64,000 nucleotides of DNA from Sphingomicrobium nitratireducens (GCF_026157035.1 NZ_JANJZA010000001.1:971001-1035000), one strand, 5' to 3'. Shown: positions 24,473 through 33,722, counted from the first letter of the stretch. Made by a program: numbers and translations. Notes: generated from the letters alone by a model not told the origin.

Positions 24473-25339
24473 GTGAGGGCGCTTCTCACTCCGCTGCTGG
24501 CGGGCTGGGCGCTGCTGCTGGCGGCGCTCGCCACGCCCGCTTGGGCGCAGGACTTCCCGCCGCCGCCCGAAGACACGTGGGTGGTGGACGAGGGCGAGTT
24601 CCTCACCGACCAGGAGGAGCTCGCGCTCAACCGGCGGCTGCAGGACAATTTCGACTCGACGGGGCGCGCACTCTATGTCGCGACCTTCCCCGACCTCCAG
24701 GGCCACACGATCGAGGATTTCGGCTACCGTTTGGGCCGCGAATGGGGCGTGGGCGATGCCGAAGAGGATGACGGCGTGCTGCTCCTCGTCGCGCGCGAGG
24801 AGCGCAAGATCCGGATCGAGACCGGCTATGGCGCGCGCGTGTTCCTGCCCGACATCATCGCAGGGCGCATCATTCGCGACACGATCACGCCTGCTTTCAA
24901 AAGCGGCGAGTTCGCCTACGGGATCGACGCAGGCGTCAGCAGGATCTTCGACGCGCTGTCGCTGAGCCCCGAAGAGGCCAGGGCGCATGCCGACGAACTG
25001 GCGGCGCAGGAAGCGGAGCGCGGCTCGCCGGCAGCCTATGCGGTTGGCGGGGTGATGCCTTTCTTCATCATGATGTTCATCTTCCTCGCCCTGGCGCGGC
25101 GCCGCTCGGGCAGGCGCTATCGCGGCAAGGGCAAGCGTCGGCGCGGTGGCATGGACTCGGGCGATCTCGCGATCCTCCTGTGGGGGCTCGACGCGGCGAC
25201 GCGTTCGGCCTCGCGCGGGTCGCGGGGCGGCTGGGGCGGTGGCTTCGGCGGCGGCGGCGGGTTCGGCGGAGGCGGCGGCTTCGGCGGCGGTCTCGGCGGC
25301 GGCTCGTTCGGCGGCGGCGGCGCGTCGGGAGGATGGTGA
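24473..25339 (+). CDS. TPM-domain (YgcG family) protein with Gly-rich tail
   Basis: 288 residues from a GTG immediately after the LemA stop. Signal peptide (1-24, ending TPAWAQ), TPM domain (about 30-165: VVDEGEFLTDQEELALNRRL, YRLGREWGVGDAEEDDGVLL, RIETGYGARVFLPD), a transmembrane helix (VMPFFIMMFIFLALA, about 195-209), then a basic patch and a tail of repeated Gly-Gly-Phe (about 250-288). TPM domains are proposed phosphatases in plants and assembly factors elsewhere. The Gly-rich tail is likely disordered in the cytoplasm. Confidence 0.88.
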   Translation: MRALLTPLLAGWALLLAALATPAWAQDFPPPPEDTWVVDEGEFLTDQEELALNRRLQDNFDSTGRALYVATFPDLQGHTIEDFGYRLGREWGVGDAEEDDGVLLLVAREERKIRIETGYGARVFLPDIIAGRIIRDTITPAFKSGEFAYGIDAGVSRIFDALSLSPEEARAHADELAAQEAERGSPAAYAVGGVMPFFIMMFIFLALARRRSGRRYRGKGKRRRGGMDSGDLAILLWGLDAATRSASRGSRGGWGGGFGGGGGFGGGGGFGGGLGGGSFGGGGASGGW

Positions 25340-26010
25340 TGCACAGGCTCACTGCAGAAGATCACGAACGCGTCTCGAAGGCGATCGCCAAGGCGGAAGA
25401 AAAATCCGATGGCGAGATCATCGCGGTCGCTACAGACTATTCCGACAAGTATCACGACGCCGCGCTGCACTGGGCGGTCGCGGCTGTCATGATCATGCTC
25501 GGCGTGGTCGCGGCTTTCCCGCAGCTACTCGAGAACTGGTATGCGTTGCTGTTGGGTGCCTGGCAGGAGCCGAGCCTCCAGGCGCTGCTGACGCTGCTCC
25601 TCTTCTTCGCGCTGCTCAAATTCCTGGGCGTGCTCCTGTTTCTGCGCTGGATGCCGCTTCGCATGAAGCTGGTACCGGGCTCGACCAAGACGCGGCGGGT
25701 GCGCGCGCGGGCGATCGACATCTACAAGGCAGGCGCGGAGCGGCGCACGATCGGGCGCACCGGCATCCTCGTCTATCTGTCGATGGGCGAGCACCGCGCC
25801 GAGATCATCCACGACGACGCGATCACCGAGGTGGTGACGCCGGAGACCTGGGGCGAGGCGATGGCCGCGCTGCTGGGGCCCGTGAAGGAGGGCCGCGTCA
25901 CCGACGGGATCGTCGCGGCGATCGAGGAAATCGGGGACGTCCTGGCCGAGCACTTCCCCAAGTCGAGCGAGGACACCAACGAGATTCCGGACAAGCTGAT
26001 CGAGCTATGA
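25339..26010 (+). CDS. TPM-domain membrane protein
   Basis: 223 residues. Starts at an ATG sharing a base with the previous stop (TGATG). N-terminal HRLTAEDHERVSKAIAKAEE and SDGEIIAVATDYSD begin the TPM domain. It is split by two transmembrane helices (AVAAVMIMLGVVAAF; LLTLLLFFALLKFLGVLLF) and resumes with GRTGILVYLSMGEHRAEIIHDD. LemA with two TPM proteins of this kind is a common bacterial set, so they probably work together at the membrane. Confidence 0.87.
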   Translation: MHRLTAEDHERVSKAIAKAEEKSDGEIIAVATDYSDKYHDAALHWAVAAVMIMLGVVAAFPQLLENWYALLLGAWQEPSLQALLTLLLFFALLKFLGVLLFLRWMPLRMKLVPGSTKTRRVRARAIDIYKAGAERRTIGRTGILVYLSMGEHRAEIIHDDAITEVVTPETWGEAMAALLGPVKEGRVTDGIVAAIEEIGDVLAEHFPKSSEDTNEIPDKLIEL

Positions 26011-26519
26011 GCGACGACGAACAGGTGATGTGGGCCGGGCGCTTCGTCACGGCCGTCAAGCAGGGGCAGTGGGAATATGTCCGCCGCTCGCGCGGGATCA
26101 GCGCGGTTGTGATCGAGGCGATCGTCGCGGGCAAGCTGGTCCTCGTCGAACAGCAGCGCGTGCCGATCGGGGCGCCGTGTCTCGAACTGCCTGCAGGCCT
26201 CGTCGGCGACGATGAGGGCGGCGAGGGCGACACGATCGCGCGCGCCGCGATGCGCGAACTGGAGGAAGAGACCGGCTACCGCGCCGGGCGGATCGAGACG
26301 GTCGGTGAATTCTATTCCTCGCCCGGCATGGTCAGCGAGGCCTTCACGCTGGTGCGCGCGCACGATTGCGTGAAAGTCGGCGAGGGCGGCGGCGTTCACG
26401 GCGAGAATATCGTCGTCCACGAAGTCGCGCTCGATTCTCTCGCCGACTTCGTCGCCAAGAAGCGGAGCGAGGGCGTCGGGATCGACGTGCGCGTGATGGC
26501 CTATCTCGTAGGACGCTGA
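26007..26519 (+). CDS. NUDIX hydrolase, ADP-ribose pyrophosphatase-like
   Basis: 170 residues. NUDIX box from LPAGLVGDDEGGEGDTIARA through AMRELEEETGYRAG, with the E-x-x-E-E metal site intact, and the downstream SPGMVSEAFTLVRA typical of ADP-ribose pyrophosphatases. It begins with an ATGA overlap on the TPM gene, closing a four-gene operon. Typical products are AMP and ribose 5-phosphate from ADP-ribose. Confidence 0.87.
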   Translation: MSDDEQVMWAGRFVTAVKQGQWEYVRRSRGISAVVIEAIVAGKLVLVEQQRVPIGAPCLELPAGLVGDDEGGEGDTIARAAMRELEEETGYRAGRIETVGEFYSSPGMVSEAFTLVRAHDCVKVGEGGGVHGENIVVHEVALDSLADFVAKKRSEGVGIDVRVMAYLVGR

Positions 26520-26600
26520 GGACCGGTCGCAGGGCGCTTCCTTGCCGACCGGCTCCATCTGCGCCAGAAGGGCGCCGCATATTCGTTCAGGAGAGAGACG

Positions 26601-28778
26601 TTGCTGAAGAAGATCCTATTTGCGGGCGTTGCCCCGCTTGCCCTTACCGCTTGCGGAACACTCGGCCAGGACGCGGCCATCGCGACTGCTGAATCGATCG
26701 CGGTCGCGGCCGCCGACCAGCTCGAAGAAGCCGCGCGCGCGTCCAACCCGATGCTGGCCGAATGGACCGGCCCCTATGGCGGCGTGCCGCAGTGGCAGCT
26801 CTACAGCCTCGACCAGGTCGACGGTGCCTACGCGATCGCCATCTCCGATTACCTGGCCGAGATCGACGGCATCGCCAACAACCCTGACGCGCCGACCTAT
26901 GCCAACACGATCGACGCGCTCGAGCTGTCGGGCAAGGAACTCGACCGCGTGAACAGCATCTTCGGCATCTACACGTCGAACCTGTCGAACGACGAGGTCC
27001 AGGCGCTCGACGCCAAATGGAGCCCCAAGCTGTCGGAAGCCGACGACAAGGTCACGCTCAACACCGCGCTCTTCCAGCGCATTAAGACGCTCTACGACAA
27101 TCGCGCCAGCCTCGGCCTGACCTCGCAGCAGCTGCGCGTGCTCGAGCGCCGATACGATTACTACGTGCGCAACGGTGCCAATCTCGATGACGCGGGCAAG
27201 GCGAAGCTGTCGGCCTACAACAGCCGGTTGGCCGAGCTCTTCTCCGAGTTCTCCTCGCGCGTGATCAAGGATGAATCGACCTATATCACCGTGACCGAGG
27301 CCGAATTGGGCGGCGTCACGGACGACATCCGCTCGGCGGCGCGCGCGCTGGCCGAGGCCGAAGGGCTTGGCGAAGGCAAGTATGCGCTCAAGAACACGCG
27401 CTCGATCGTCGATCCGGTCCTGAGCTTCTCGACCAACCGCGACCTGCGCCAAAGGGTGTGGGAAGACTTCGTCAATCGCGGCGACAATGGCGGCGCGACC
27501 GATACCAACGCGATCATCGCCGAGATCGTCAAGATCCGCGCCGATCGCGCCGACCTGCTCGGTTACGAAAGCCACGCCGCCTGGCGCATGCAGGACACGA
27601 TGGCGGGCACGCCGGCGCGCGCCATGGAGCTGATGATGAAGGTGTGGCCGGCCGCGGTCGCGCGGGTCGACGAAGAAGTCGCCGACATGATGGTCTTCGC
27701 CAGGAAGGACGGTCTCACCGAGATCGAGCCGTGGGACTATCGCTTCTACATGGAGAAGGTCCGCAAGGCGAAATACGACCTCTCCCAGGACGAGCTGAAG
27801 CCCTACTTCGTGCTCGACAACATGGTGAAGGGGATGATCTGGTCGGCCGAGCAGCTGTACGGGATCAAGATGGTCGAGAATACGGGCGCGGTGCCCGTCT
27901 TCCACCCCGACGTGCGCACCTTCGAGGTGACCAATACCCGCACGGGCGAGGATATCGGCCTGTTCTACTTCGACACCTATGCGCGCGACGGCAAGCGTTC
28001 GGGCGCGTGGATGAACAGCTTCCGCGTCGGCTCGAAGCTGACCGGGGACGAGCCGGGCCTGTTCACCAACAACAACAATTTCAACAAGCCGGGGCCGGGC
28101 GAGCCGGTGCTGATCAGCCTCGACGACACCCAGACGCTGTGGCACGAGTTCGGCCACGCGATCCACTACATGCTGGTCGACGTCGACTATCCGAGCCTGA
28201 TCGGGTCGCAGCGCGACTTCGTCGAGTATCCTAGCCAGGTGAACGAGAACTGGGTGCTGACCCGTCCGGTGCTCGATCGCTTCGCGCGGCACTACCAGAC
28301 GGGCGAGCCGATGCCCGACGAGTTGGTCGCCAAGATCGAGGCTTCCGACACGTTCAACCAGGGCTACGAGACGGTCCAGTACCTCTCATCGGCGCTGGTC
28401 GACATGATGCTCCACACCGATCCCGACGGAATCGTGGACGTCGATGCGTTCGAGAAGCAGGCGCTCGCCAAAATCGGCATGCCCGAGGAAACGGTGATGC
28501 GTCACCGCCTGCCGCAGTTCAACCACCTGTTCACCTCGGACGCCTATTCGGCGGGCTATTACAGCTACCTGTGGTCGGAAACGATGGACGCGGACACCTG
28601 GGCGGCGTTCGAGGAAGCGGGCGATCCCTACGATCGCGCGACCGCGGACCGGTTCCGCATCTTCCTCCTGTCGACTGGCAATGCGACCGACCGTGCCGCG
28701 GCCTATCGCGAGTTCCGCGGGCGCGATCCGGACGTCAACGCGCTTCTCAAGCGCCGCGGCTTCCCGGTCGAGGAATAG
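26601..28778 (+). CDS. M3 family metallopeptidase (Dcp-type) lipoprotein
   Basis: 725 residues starting at TTG behind CAGGAGAGAGACG. Signal peptide with lipobox LTAC (Cys about 18) anchors it outside the inner membrane. The M3 catalytic core has zinc motif HEFGHAIHYM with the third ligand Glu further on (SQVNENWVLT). Preceding family blocks include DRADLLGYESHAAWRM and FYFDTYARDGKRSGAWM. Dcp/oligopeptidase A enzymes trim short peptides; the lipid anchor suggests periplasmic peptide use. Length matches the family. Confidence 0.92.
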   Translation: MLKKILFAGVAPLALTACGTLGQDAAIATAESIAVAAADQLEEAARASNPMLAEWTGPYGGVPQWQLYSLDQVDGAYAIAISDYLAEIDGIANNPDAPTYANTIDALELSGKELDRVNSIFGIYTSNLSNDEVQALDAKWSPKLSEADDKVTLNTALFQRIKTLYDNRASLGLTSQQLRVLERRYDYYVRNGANLDDAGKAKLSAYNSRLAELFSEFSSRVIKDESTYITVTEAELGGVTDDIRSAARALAEAEGLGEGKYALKNTRSIVDPVLSFSTNRDLRQRVWEDFVNRGDNGGATDTNAIIAEIVKIRADRADLLGYESHAAWRMQDTMAGTPARAMELMMKVWPAAVARVDEEVADMMVFARKDGLTEIEPWDYRFYMEKVRKAKYDLSQDELKPYFVLDNMVKGMIWSAEQLYGIKMVENTGAVPVFHPDVRTFEVTNTRTGEDIGLFYFDTYARDGKRSGAWMNSFRVGSKLTGDEPGLFTNNNNFNKPGPGEPVLISLDDTQTLWHEFGHAIHYMLVDVDYPSLIGSQRDFVEYPSQVNENWVLTRPVLDRFARHYQTGEPMPDELVAKIEASDTFNQGYETVQYLSSALVDMMLHTDPDGIVDVDAFEKQALAKIGMPEETVMRHRLPQFNHLFTSDAYSAGYYSYLWSETMDADTWAAFEEAGDPYDRATADRFRIFLLSTGNATDRAAAYREFRGRDPDVNALLKRRGFPVEE

Positions 28779-28780
28779 GG

Positions 28781-29848
28781 TTAGAGTCGGGCGGCCTGGG
28801 CGTTGGCCCAGGCCAGCTCGGCCAGAGGCTCGAGCGCCTTCGCGGTTTCCACCGCGTGGGCGCTCGATGCGTTTCCGCGCACCACGCGTCCCTTGATGCC
28901 GTGGACGATCGCGGCCAGCCGGAACATGTTGTAGACGACGAGATAGTCGAGGTCGGCGAGCCCCTCGCGGCCCGTGCGCTCGCAATAGGCGGCGACATAG
29001 TCGGCCTCGCTCGGGATGCCGAGCGCGTGCGTGTCGCGCCCCAGAAGTCCGGTGAAATTACCCGCCGAGGGCATGCGGTACATCAGCAAATGATAGGCGA
29101 AGTCGGCGCCGGGATCGCCGAGCGTCGACAATTCCCAGTCAAGCACCGCGCGCACCTCGGGCCGCTCGGGGGCGAAGATCATGTTGTCGCAGCGGAAATC
29201 GCCGTGGATGACGCGCACCGGTTCTCCCGAGCGGTCGGGGGCGTTGGCGCGTAGCCACTCGACAAGGCAGTCCATCGTCTCGAGCCGGCCGGCCTCCACG
29301 TCCTGTTCGTACTGGCCCGACCAGCGCGCGACCTGGCGTGCGACGAAATCCTCGCCCTTGCCATAGTCGCTAAGGCCGATGGCGGCAGGGTCGTAGCCGT
29401 GAAGCTCAGCGATGGTCGCGTTCATCGCGTCGAAGTGGGCGGCACGGTCGTCGGTGTCCGGGAAATGCGCTTCCCACACGATGCGCCCCTCGACCATGTC
29501 CATCACGAAGAAGGGCGTGCCGATGACGTCGGCATCCTCGCACAGGCCGTGCACTCTGGGCACCGGGAAGCCTTGGCGTCCGAGCGCGTCCATCACGCGA
29601 TATTCACGCTCGACCGCGTGTGCGCCCGGAAGCAGCTTGCCCGGCGGCTTGCGGCGCATCACGTAACGGCCGCTTTCCGCGGTCAGGCGGTAGGTGGGAT
29701 TGGACTGGCCGCCCTTAAACTGGTCGACCTGTAGCGGTCCCTGGAAGCCGTCGACATGCTCGGCCATCCAGCCCGCGAGGCGCGCCTGGTCGAAGCGCAG
29801 GCGGTCGGAGACGGGGCGCGTGCCCGTGTTGGCGTCGGTCCTGTCCAT
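28781..29848 (-). CDS. Phosphotransferase of the ACAD10/11-associated APH family
   Basis: 355 residues with the aminoglycoside-phosphotransferase fold: nucleotide region FKGGQSNPTYRLTAESGRYV, catalytic loop VIHGDFRCDNMIF and metal site AVLDWELSTLGDPGADFAYH. The N-terminal RLRFDQARLAGWMAEHVDGF and the overall pattern match the kinase-like domain found beside acyl-CoA dehydrogenases, proposed to phosphorylate hydroxyacyl-CoAs. No acyl-CoA dehydrogenase is adjacent here. It converges on the M3 peptidase gene. Confidence 0.87.
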   Translation of the reverse strand: MDRTDANTGTRPVSDRLRFDQARLAGWMAEHVDGFQGPLQVDQFKGGQSNPTYRLTAESGRYVMRRKPPGKLLPGAHAVEREYRVMDALGRQGFPVPRVHGLCEDADVIGTPFFVMDMVEGRIVWEAHFPDTDDRAAHFDAMNATIAELHGYDPAAIGLSDYGKGEDFVARQVARWSGQYEQDVEAGRLETMDCLVEWLRANAPDRSGEPVRVIHGDFRCDNMIFAPERPEVRAVLDWELSTLGDPGADFAYHLLMYRMPSAGNFTGLLGRDTHALGIPSEADYVAAYCERTGREGLADLDYLVVYNMFRLAAIVHGIKGRVVRGNASSAHAVETAKALEPLAELAWANAQAARL

Positions 29849-29939
29849 CGCGATGGCTTGGCATGGCGGGCGAGGCCGGACAAGGGCGCGGCTTGCAGGG
29901 CGCGCGGCGCCCGCCTAAGCGGGGGGCGACAGGGAGCCC

Positions 29940-30788
29940 ATGAAGATCGACAATTTCGACCTCGACGATTTCGTCACCCGCGCGCTGGAGGAGGACCTCG
30001 GCACTGGCGGGGACGTGACCGGCAACTCGACTATCGATGCCGACGCGCGCTTCGCGGCCGTGATGGACACGCGCGAGGCGATCAGCGTGGCCGGCATCGA
30101 GATCGCTGCCGCCTTCTTCCGCCGGCTCGATCCGGACGTCGAGATCGACCTTCTGGTCAAGGATGGCGACCGCGTGCCGGCGGGCACCGACCTGATGCGC
30201 CTCAAGGGCAATGCGCGCGCCATGCTGGCGGCCGAGCGGCCCGCGCTCAACACGCTACAGATCCTCTCGGGCATCGCGACGATGGCGACGAAATTCGCGG
30301 ACGCGGTTGAAGGGACGGGCGCGACCATGCTCGATACGCGCAAGACCATCCCGGGCATGCGCGCGGTCAGCAAATATGCCAGCCGGATGGGCGGGGCATC
30401 GAACCATCGCATGCGATTGGACGACGGGCTGCTCATCAAGGACAACCATATCGCCGTGAACGGCAGCGACATCGCGCGCACCGTGGCGCGCGCCAAGGCG
30501 GCCGACCACGGGCTCGAAGTGCAGGTCGAGGTCGACCGGATCGACCAGATCGGACCCGCGCTCGCTGCGGGTGCGGATCGGCTGCTGCTCGACAACATGC
30601 CGCCAAGCGTGCTGCGCGAGGCGGTGGCGCTGGTCGCGGGGCGCGTTCCGCTCGAAGCGTCGGGCGGGGTCAATCTCGACACGGTGCGCGCGATCGCCGA
30701 GACCGGCGTCGACTATATTTCCACATCCAAGATCACCCACGGAGCGCCAGCGGTCGACATCGGCCTCGATTATGCGATGGCCGAATAG
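29940..30788 (+). CDS. nadC: Nicotinate-nucleotide pyrophosphorylase (carboxylating)
   Basis: 282 residues, normal length. Family blocks: LEEDLGTGGDVTGNSTIDAD, ALNTLQILSGIATMATKFAD, DTRKTIPGMRAVSKYASRMG, NHRMRLDDGLLIKDNHIAVN, VEVDRIDQIGPALAAGADRL, EASGGVNLDTVRAIAETGVD. NadC forms nicotinate mononucleotide from quinolinate and PRPP, the entry to NAD made de novo. nadA and nadB are not in the window. The ATG has AGGGAGCCC upstream. Confidence 0.96.
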   Translation: MKIDNFDLDDFVTRALEEDLGTGGDVTGNSTIDADARFAAVMDTREAISVAGIEIAAAFFRRLDPDVEIDLLVKDGDRVPAGTDLMRLKGNARAMLAAERPALNTLQILSGIATMATKFADAVEGTGATMLDTRKTIPGMRAVSKYASRMGGASNHRMRLDDGLLIKDNHIAVNGSDIARTVARAKAADHGLEVQVEVDRIDQIGPALAAGADRLLLDNMPPSVLREAVALVAGRVPLEASGGVNLDTVRAIAETGVDYISTSKITHGAPAVDIGLDYAMAE

Positions 30789-30854
30789 GCCTAGGCACTG
30801 GCGCAATGGGGGCGGGCAGGCCTATAGGGTGCCCGAGCTTTTCAGGAGAATGAC

Positions 30855-32261
30855 GTGTTCAAGGGGTTGAAGCCCATCCAGTACAACGGCAAGGAAGTTT
30901 GGCCGTTGATCGAGGGCGGCAAGGGGGTCTCCGCGACCAATCACATGAGCTCGGGCGCCTGGGCCGCTGCAGGGGGGATCGGCACGGTCAGCGCGGTCAA
31001 TGCCGACAGTTACGACGCCGAAGGGCGCATCATCCCGCAGGTCTACGAGGAAATGACCCGTCGCGGGCGCCACGAGGAACTGCTGCAATACGCGATCGAC
31101 GGCGCCACCGCGCAGGTCCAGCGCGCCTACGAGCTGGCCTCGGGGCGCGGGGCGATCAACATCAACGTGCTGTGGGAAATGGGCGGTGCGCAGCGCGTGC
31201 TCCACGGCGTGCTCGAGCGCTGCAAGGGGCTGATCGACGGCGTCACCTGCGGCGCGGGCATGCCCTACAAATTGTCCGAGATCGCGCAGCAATACGGGGT
31301 AAAATACCTCCCCATCGTGTCCTCGGGCCGCGCCTTCCGTGCGTTGTGGAAGCGGGCCTATTCGAAGTTCGAGGAAGGGCTGGCCGCGGTCGTCTACGAG
31401 GATCCGTGGCTGGCGGGCGGGCATAACGGCCTGTCCAATGCCGAGGATCCGCAGAAACCGCAGGACCCCTATCCGCGCGTCGCGGAACTGAGGAAAATGA
31501 TGCGCGAAGGCGGAGTCTCGGAAGACGTGCCGATCGTGATGGCGGGCGGCGTGTGGCGCCTCGACGAATGGAACGACTGGCTCGAGAACGAGGAAGTCGG
31601 GCAGATCGCCTGGCAGTTCGGCACCCGCCCGCTGCTGACCCAGGAAAGCCCGATCCCGCCCGAGTGGAAGGCGCGGCTGATGACGCTCGACGAGGGCGAC
31701 GTGCTGCTGCACAAATTCTCGCCGACGGGCTTCTATTCCTCTGCCGTGCGCAACCCGTTCCTGCGGGGCCTGGAGGCGCGCAGCGAGCGCCAGATCGCTT
31801 TCACCAAGGAAGAGGTGGGCGACCACAAGTTCGTGCTTGATGTCGGGGTCGGCACGCGCAAGAATTTCTACGTCACCAAGGGCGACCTCCAGCACGCGCG
31901 CGAATGGCATGGCGCGGGCTATACCGAGGCGTTGAAGACGCCCGACGACACGCTCGTCTTCGTTACCCCCGAGGAGATGAAGGAAATCCGCAAGGACCAG
32001 GCCGACTGCATGGGCTGCCTGTCGCAGTGCAGCTTCTCGAGCTGGGCCGACAACGAGAAGAATTCGACCGGGCGGCTGGCCGATCCGCGCTCCTTCTGCA
32101 TCCAGAAGACGCTGCAGGACATCGCCCATGGCGGGCCGGTCGAGGAAAACCTGATGTTCGCGGGCCATGCCGCCTATCGGTTCAAGTCCGATCCCTTCTA
32201 TTCGAACGGGTTCGTGCCGACCGTGAAGCAGCTGGTCGACCGCATCCTGACGGGCGCCTGA
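30855..32261 (+). CDS. NAD(P)H-dependent flavin oxidoreductase / nitronate monooxygenase-like
   Basis: 468 residues from a GTG with CAGGAGAATGAC upstream. TIM-barrel FMN enzyme features: MSSGAWAAAGGIGTVSAVNA, INVLWEMGG, VTCGAGMPYKLSEIA, LPIVSSGRAF, VPIVMAGGVWRLDEW and GQIAWQFGTRPLLTQES. It is longer than classical nitronate monooxygenases (about 320-350) because of a C-terminal region with a Cys cluster, DCMGCLSQCSFSSW, which could hold a metal or disulfides. The physiological substrate is not evident. Confidence 0.87.
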   Translation: MFKGLKPIQYNGKEVWPLIEGGKGVSATNHMSSGAWAAAGGIGTVSAVNADSYDAEGRIIPQVYEEMTRRGRHEELLQYAIDGATAQVQRAYELASGRGAININVLWEMGGAQRVLHGVLERCKGLIDGVTCGAGMPYKLSEIAQQYGVKYLPIVSSGRAFRALWKRAYSKFEEGLAAVVYEDPWLAGGHNGLSNAEDPQKPQDPYPRVAELRKMMREGGVSEDVPIVMAGGVWRLDEWNDWLENEEVGQIAWQFGTRPLLTQESPIPPEWKARLMTLDEGDVLLHKFSPTGFYSSAVRNPFLRGLEARSERQIAFTKEEVGDHKFVLDVGVGTRKNFYVTKGDLQHAREWHGAGYTEALKTPDDTLVFVTPEEMKEIRKDQADCMGCLSQCSFSSWADNEKNSTGRLADPRSFCIQKTLQDIAHGGPVEENLMFAGHAAYRFKSDPFYSNGFVPTVKQLVDRILTGA

Positions 32262-32266
32262 TCGAG

Positions 32267-32758
32267 ATGCGGGGTGGCGTTTTTCTTGCCGCGGCCCTGT
32301 GCCTCGTCGCCCCTGCGGCAGCGCAGGAGGAATCCGGCACGCCCTACTGGGCCTCGATCTCGAGCGGCAAGGCCAAGATGCGCACCGGACCGGGGCGCAC
32401 CTATCCGACCATCTGGGTCTACCAGCGTCGCGACCTGCCGGTGCGCGTGACCAAGCGCTACGACAACTGGCGGCGCATCGAGGGACCGGGCGGAGCGGAA
32501 GGCTGGATGTCGGTTGCGCTCCTGTCCGAACGCCGGACGGGGATGGTCACCGGCGAGACTCCGATCGACGTCTACGACAAGGCCGACTTCGAGAGCGCGG
32601 TGCATTATCGCCTCAGCCCGGGGGTGGTCGGGCGCTTGTCGCAGTGCGACGGGCAGTGGTGCCGGATCAGCTTTACCGTAGGCCGCAAGGAACGCGGCGT
32701 CGGCTGGGTCGTCCAGGGCGCACTATGGGGCGTCGACGAGGACGAATCGTTCGACTGA
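32267..32758 (+). CDS. Secreted SH3-domain protein
   Basis: 163 residues. Signal peptide (1-19, ending PAAA). Then a bacterial SH3 domain: SSGKAKMRTGPGRTYPTIWV, LPVRVTKRYDNWRRIEGPGG, EGWMSVALLSERR; a second copy is suggested by VYDKADFESAVHYRLSPGVV and CDGQWCRISF. Such proteins bind peptidoglycan or act as periplasmic adaptors. It starts 5 bases after the upstream stop, so the two genes are linked. A bidirectional terminator follows. Confidence 0.87.
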   Translation: MRGGVFLAAALCLVAPAAAQEESGTPYWASISSGKAKMRTGPGRTYPTIWVYQRRDLPVRVTKRYDNWRRIEGPGGAEGWMSVALLSERRTGMVTGETPIDVYDKADFESAVHYRLSPGVVGRLSQCDGQWCRISFTVGRKERGVGWVVQGALWGVDEDESFD

Positions 32759-32763
32759 ACGTG

Positions 32764-32800
32764 AAAAGGGCGGCCACGACGGACCGCCCTTTTGCTTTCG
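32764..32800. terminator. Bidirectional intrinsic terminator
   Basis: AAAAGGGCGG (32764-32773) and CCGCCCTTTT (32784-32793) around a 10-base loop. The T-run exists on both strands, serving the SH3 gene and the convergent lipoprotein gene. Confidence 0.8.
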
Positions 32801-32809
32801 TGAACGTGA

Positions 32810-33217
32810 TCAGGCCGCGGGACGGACCGTCACGCTTTCCGAACCGTCGACCTTGGTCGCAACCCAGCTGCCGTCGGCACCGGGAGCACCATCGATCCAG
32901 CATTCGGGACCCGCATCGCCATCGGGATCGAAGCACATCTGGCCGTCGGCCGTGCGCTCGTAGGTTCCCGTCATGACCGCGCCGTCGGCGTCGGTGTCGC
33001 TGTAGGTACCGTCGGCGTTGAGCGTGGTCGTGCCGACGACCTGCCCGTCCGCAAGGACTTCATAGGTCCCGGGCTGCGCCGGATCGGCGGCAGCCGTGTC
33101 GGTGGCCGCCTCGTTGGCCATCATCACGTCGTCGCCGGCAGCGTCGTTCGCGACCTCGTCCTTGCCGCCGCAAGCCGCAAGACTCGCCACCGCGGCGAGC
33201 AGGATCAGTTTCTTCAT
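32810..33217 (-). CDS. Small lipoprotein, member 3 of a tandem family
   Basis: 135 residues. Lipobox LAAC (Cys about 16), an acidic Ala/Asp/Asn linker, then a beta-rich domain: PGTYEVLADGQVVGTTTLNA, GTYSDTDADGAVMTGTYERT, MCFDPDGDAGPECWID. It shares layout and two conserved Cys (in MCF and ECW) with the genes at 33294 and 33869. Function unknown; an outer-membrane or periplasmic lipoprotein is expected. Confidence 0.78.
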   Translation of the reverse strand: MKKLILLAAVASLAACGGKDEVANDAAGDDVMMANEAATDTAAADPAQPGTYEVLADGQVVGTTTLNADGTYSDTDADGAVMTGTYERTADGQMCFDPDGDAGPECWIDGAPGADGSWVATKVDGSESVTVRPAA

Positions 33218-33293
33218 GACAGTCCCCTTGTTACTTCGAAGGGGCGGCCATAGCAGATCGTGACGGGGGCGTCATCGCACCCCCGTCGCCCGA

Positions 33294-33722
33294 TCAGGAC
33301 GGCATCGCCATCTCGCGATATTCGACCCGCTTGACGCTCAGCGTCTCGCCCTTGTCGCTGGTCGTGTCCATGGAGGCACCGACCTCGTGCGGCGACAGGC
33401 TCCAGCACACTTCGCCCTCGTCGGTCATCGCGCTGGTGAAACAGCCCTTGCCGTCCTTGGTGACGTAGGTGCCGTGATCGGCATGCTCGCCGTCCATCGT
33501 TTCGGCGATGTAGTTGCCGTCTGCATCGATCGATTCGACGTAGGCGGTGCCTTCGCGCGTGAACTCCCAGGTCGTCCCGTTGAGCGCGAGCGAGGTGTCG
33601 GCCGCCGGTTCCTCGATCACCACGTCGTTGGTCATCGCTTCATTGGCGGCAACGTCGGCCGCGTCATTGTCCGCGCACGCGGCAAGCGCCGCGACACTGG
33701 CAAGCATCCAAACGATCTTCAT
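33294..33722 (-). CDS. Small lipoprotein, member 2 of a tandem family
   Basis: 142 residues. Lipobox LAAC, acidic linker, then NGTTWEFTREGTAYVESIDA, DADGNYIAETMDGEHADHGT, GCFTSAMTDEGEVCWSLSP. The two Cys align with those of its neighbours. I start at the ATG at 33720-33722 with GAGGGAGA upstream. Function unknown. Confidence 0.77.
   Translation of the reverse strand: MKIVWMLASVAALAACADNDAADVAANEAMTNDVVIEEPAADTSLALNGTTWEFTREGTAYVESIDADGNYIAETMDGEHADHGTYVTKDGKGCFTSAMTDEGEVCWSLSPHEVGASMDTTSDKGETLSVKRVEYREMAMPS

Noticed and set aside
22900-24990. Long opposite-strand frames over mscL, LemA and TPM genes
   Set aside because: They are mirrors of well-recognised genes in GC-rich DNA; His/Arg/Gly-rich with no family match.
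26520-26600. Terminator between the NUDIX gene and the M3 peptidase
   Set aside because: CCGGTCG / CGACCGG arms exist, but the loop is long and there is no T-run.
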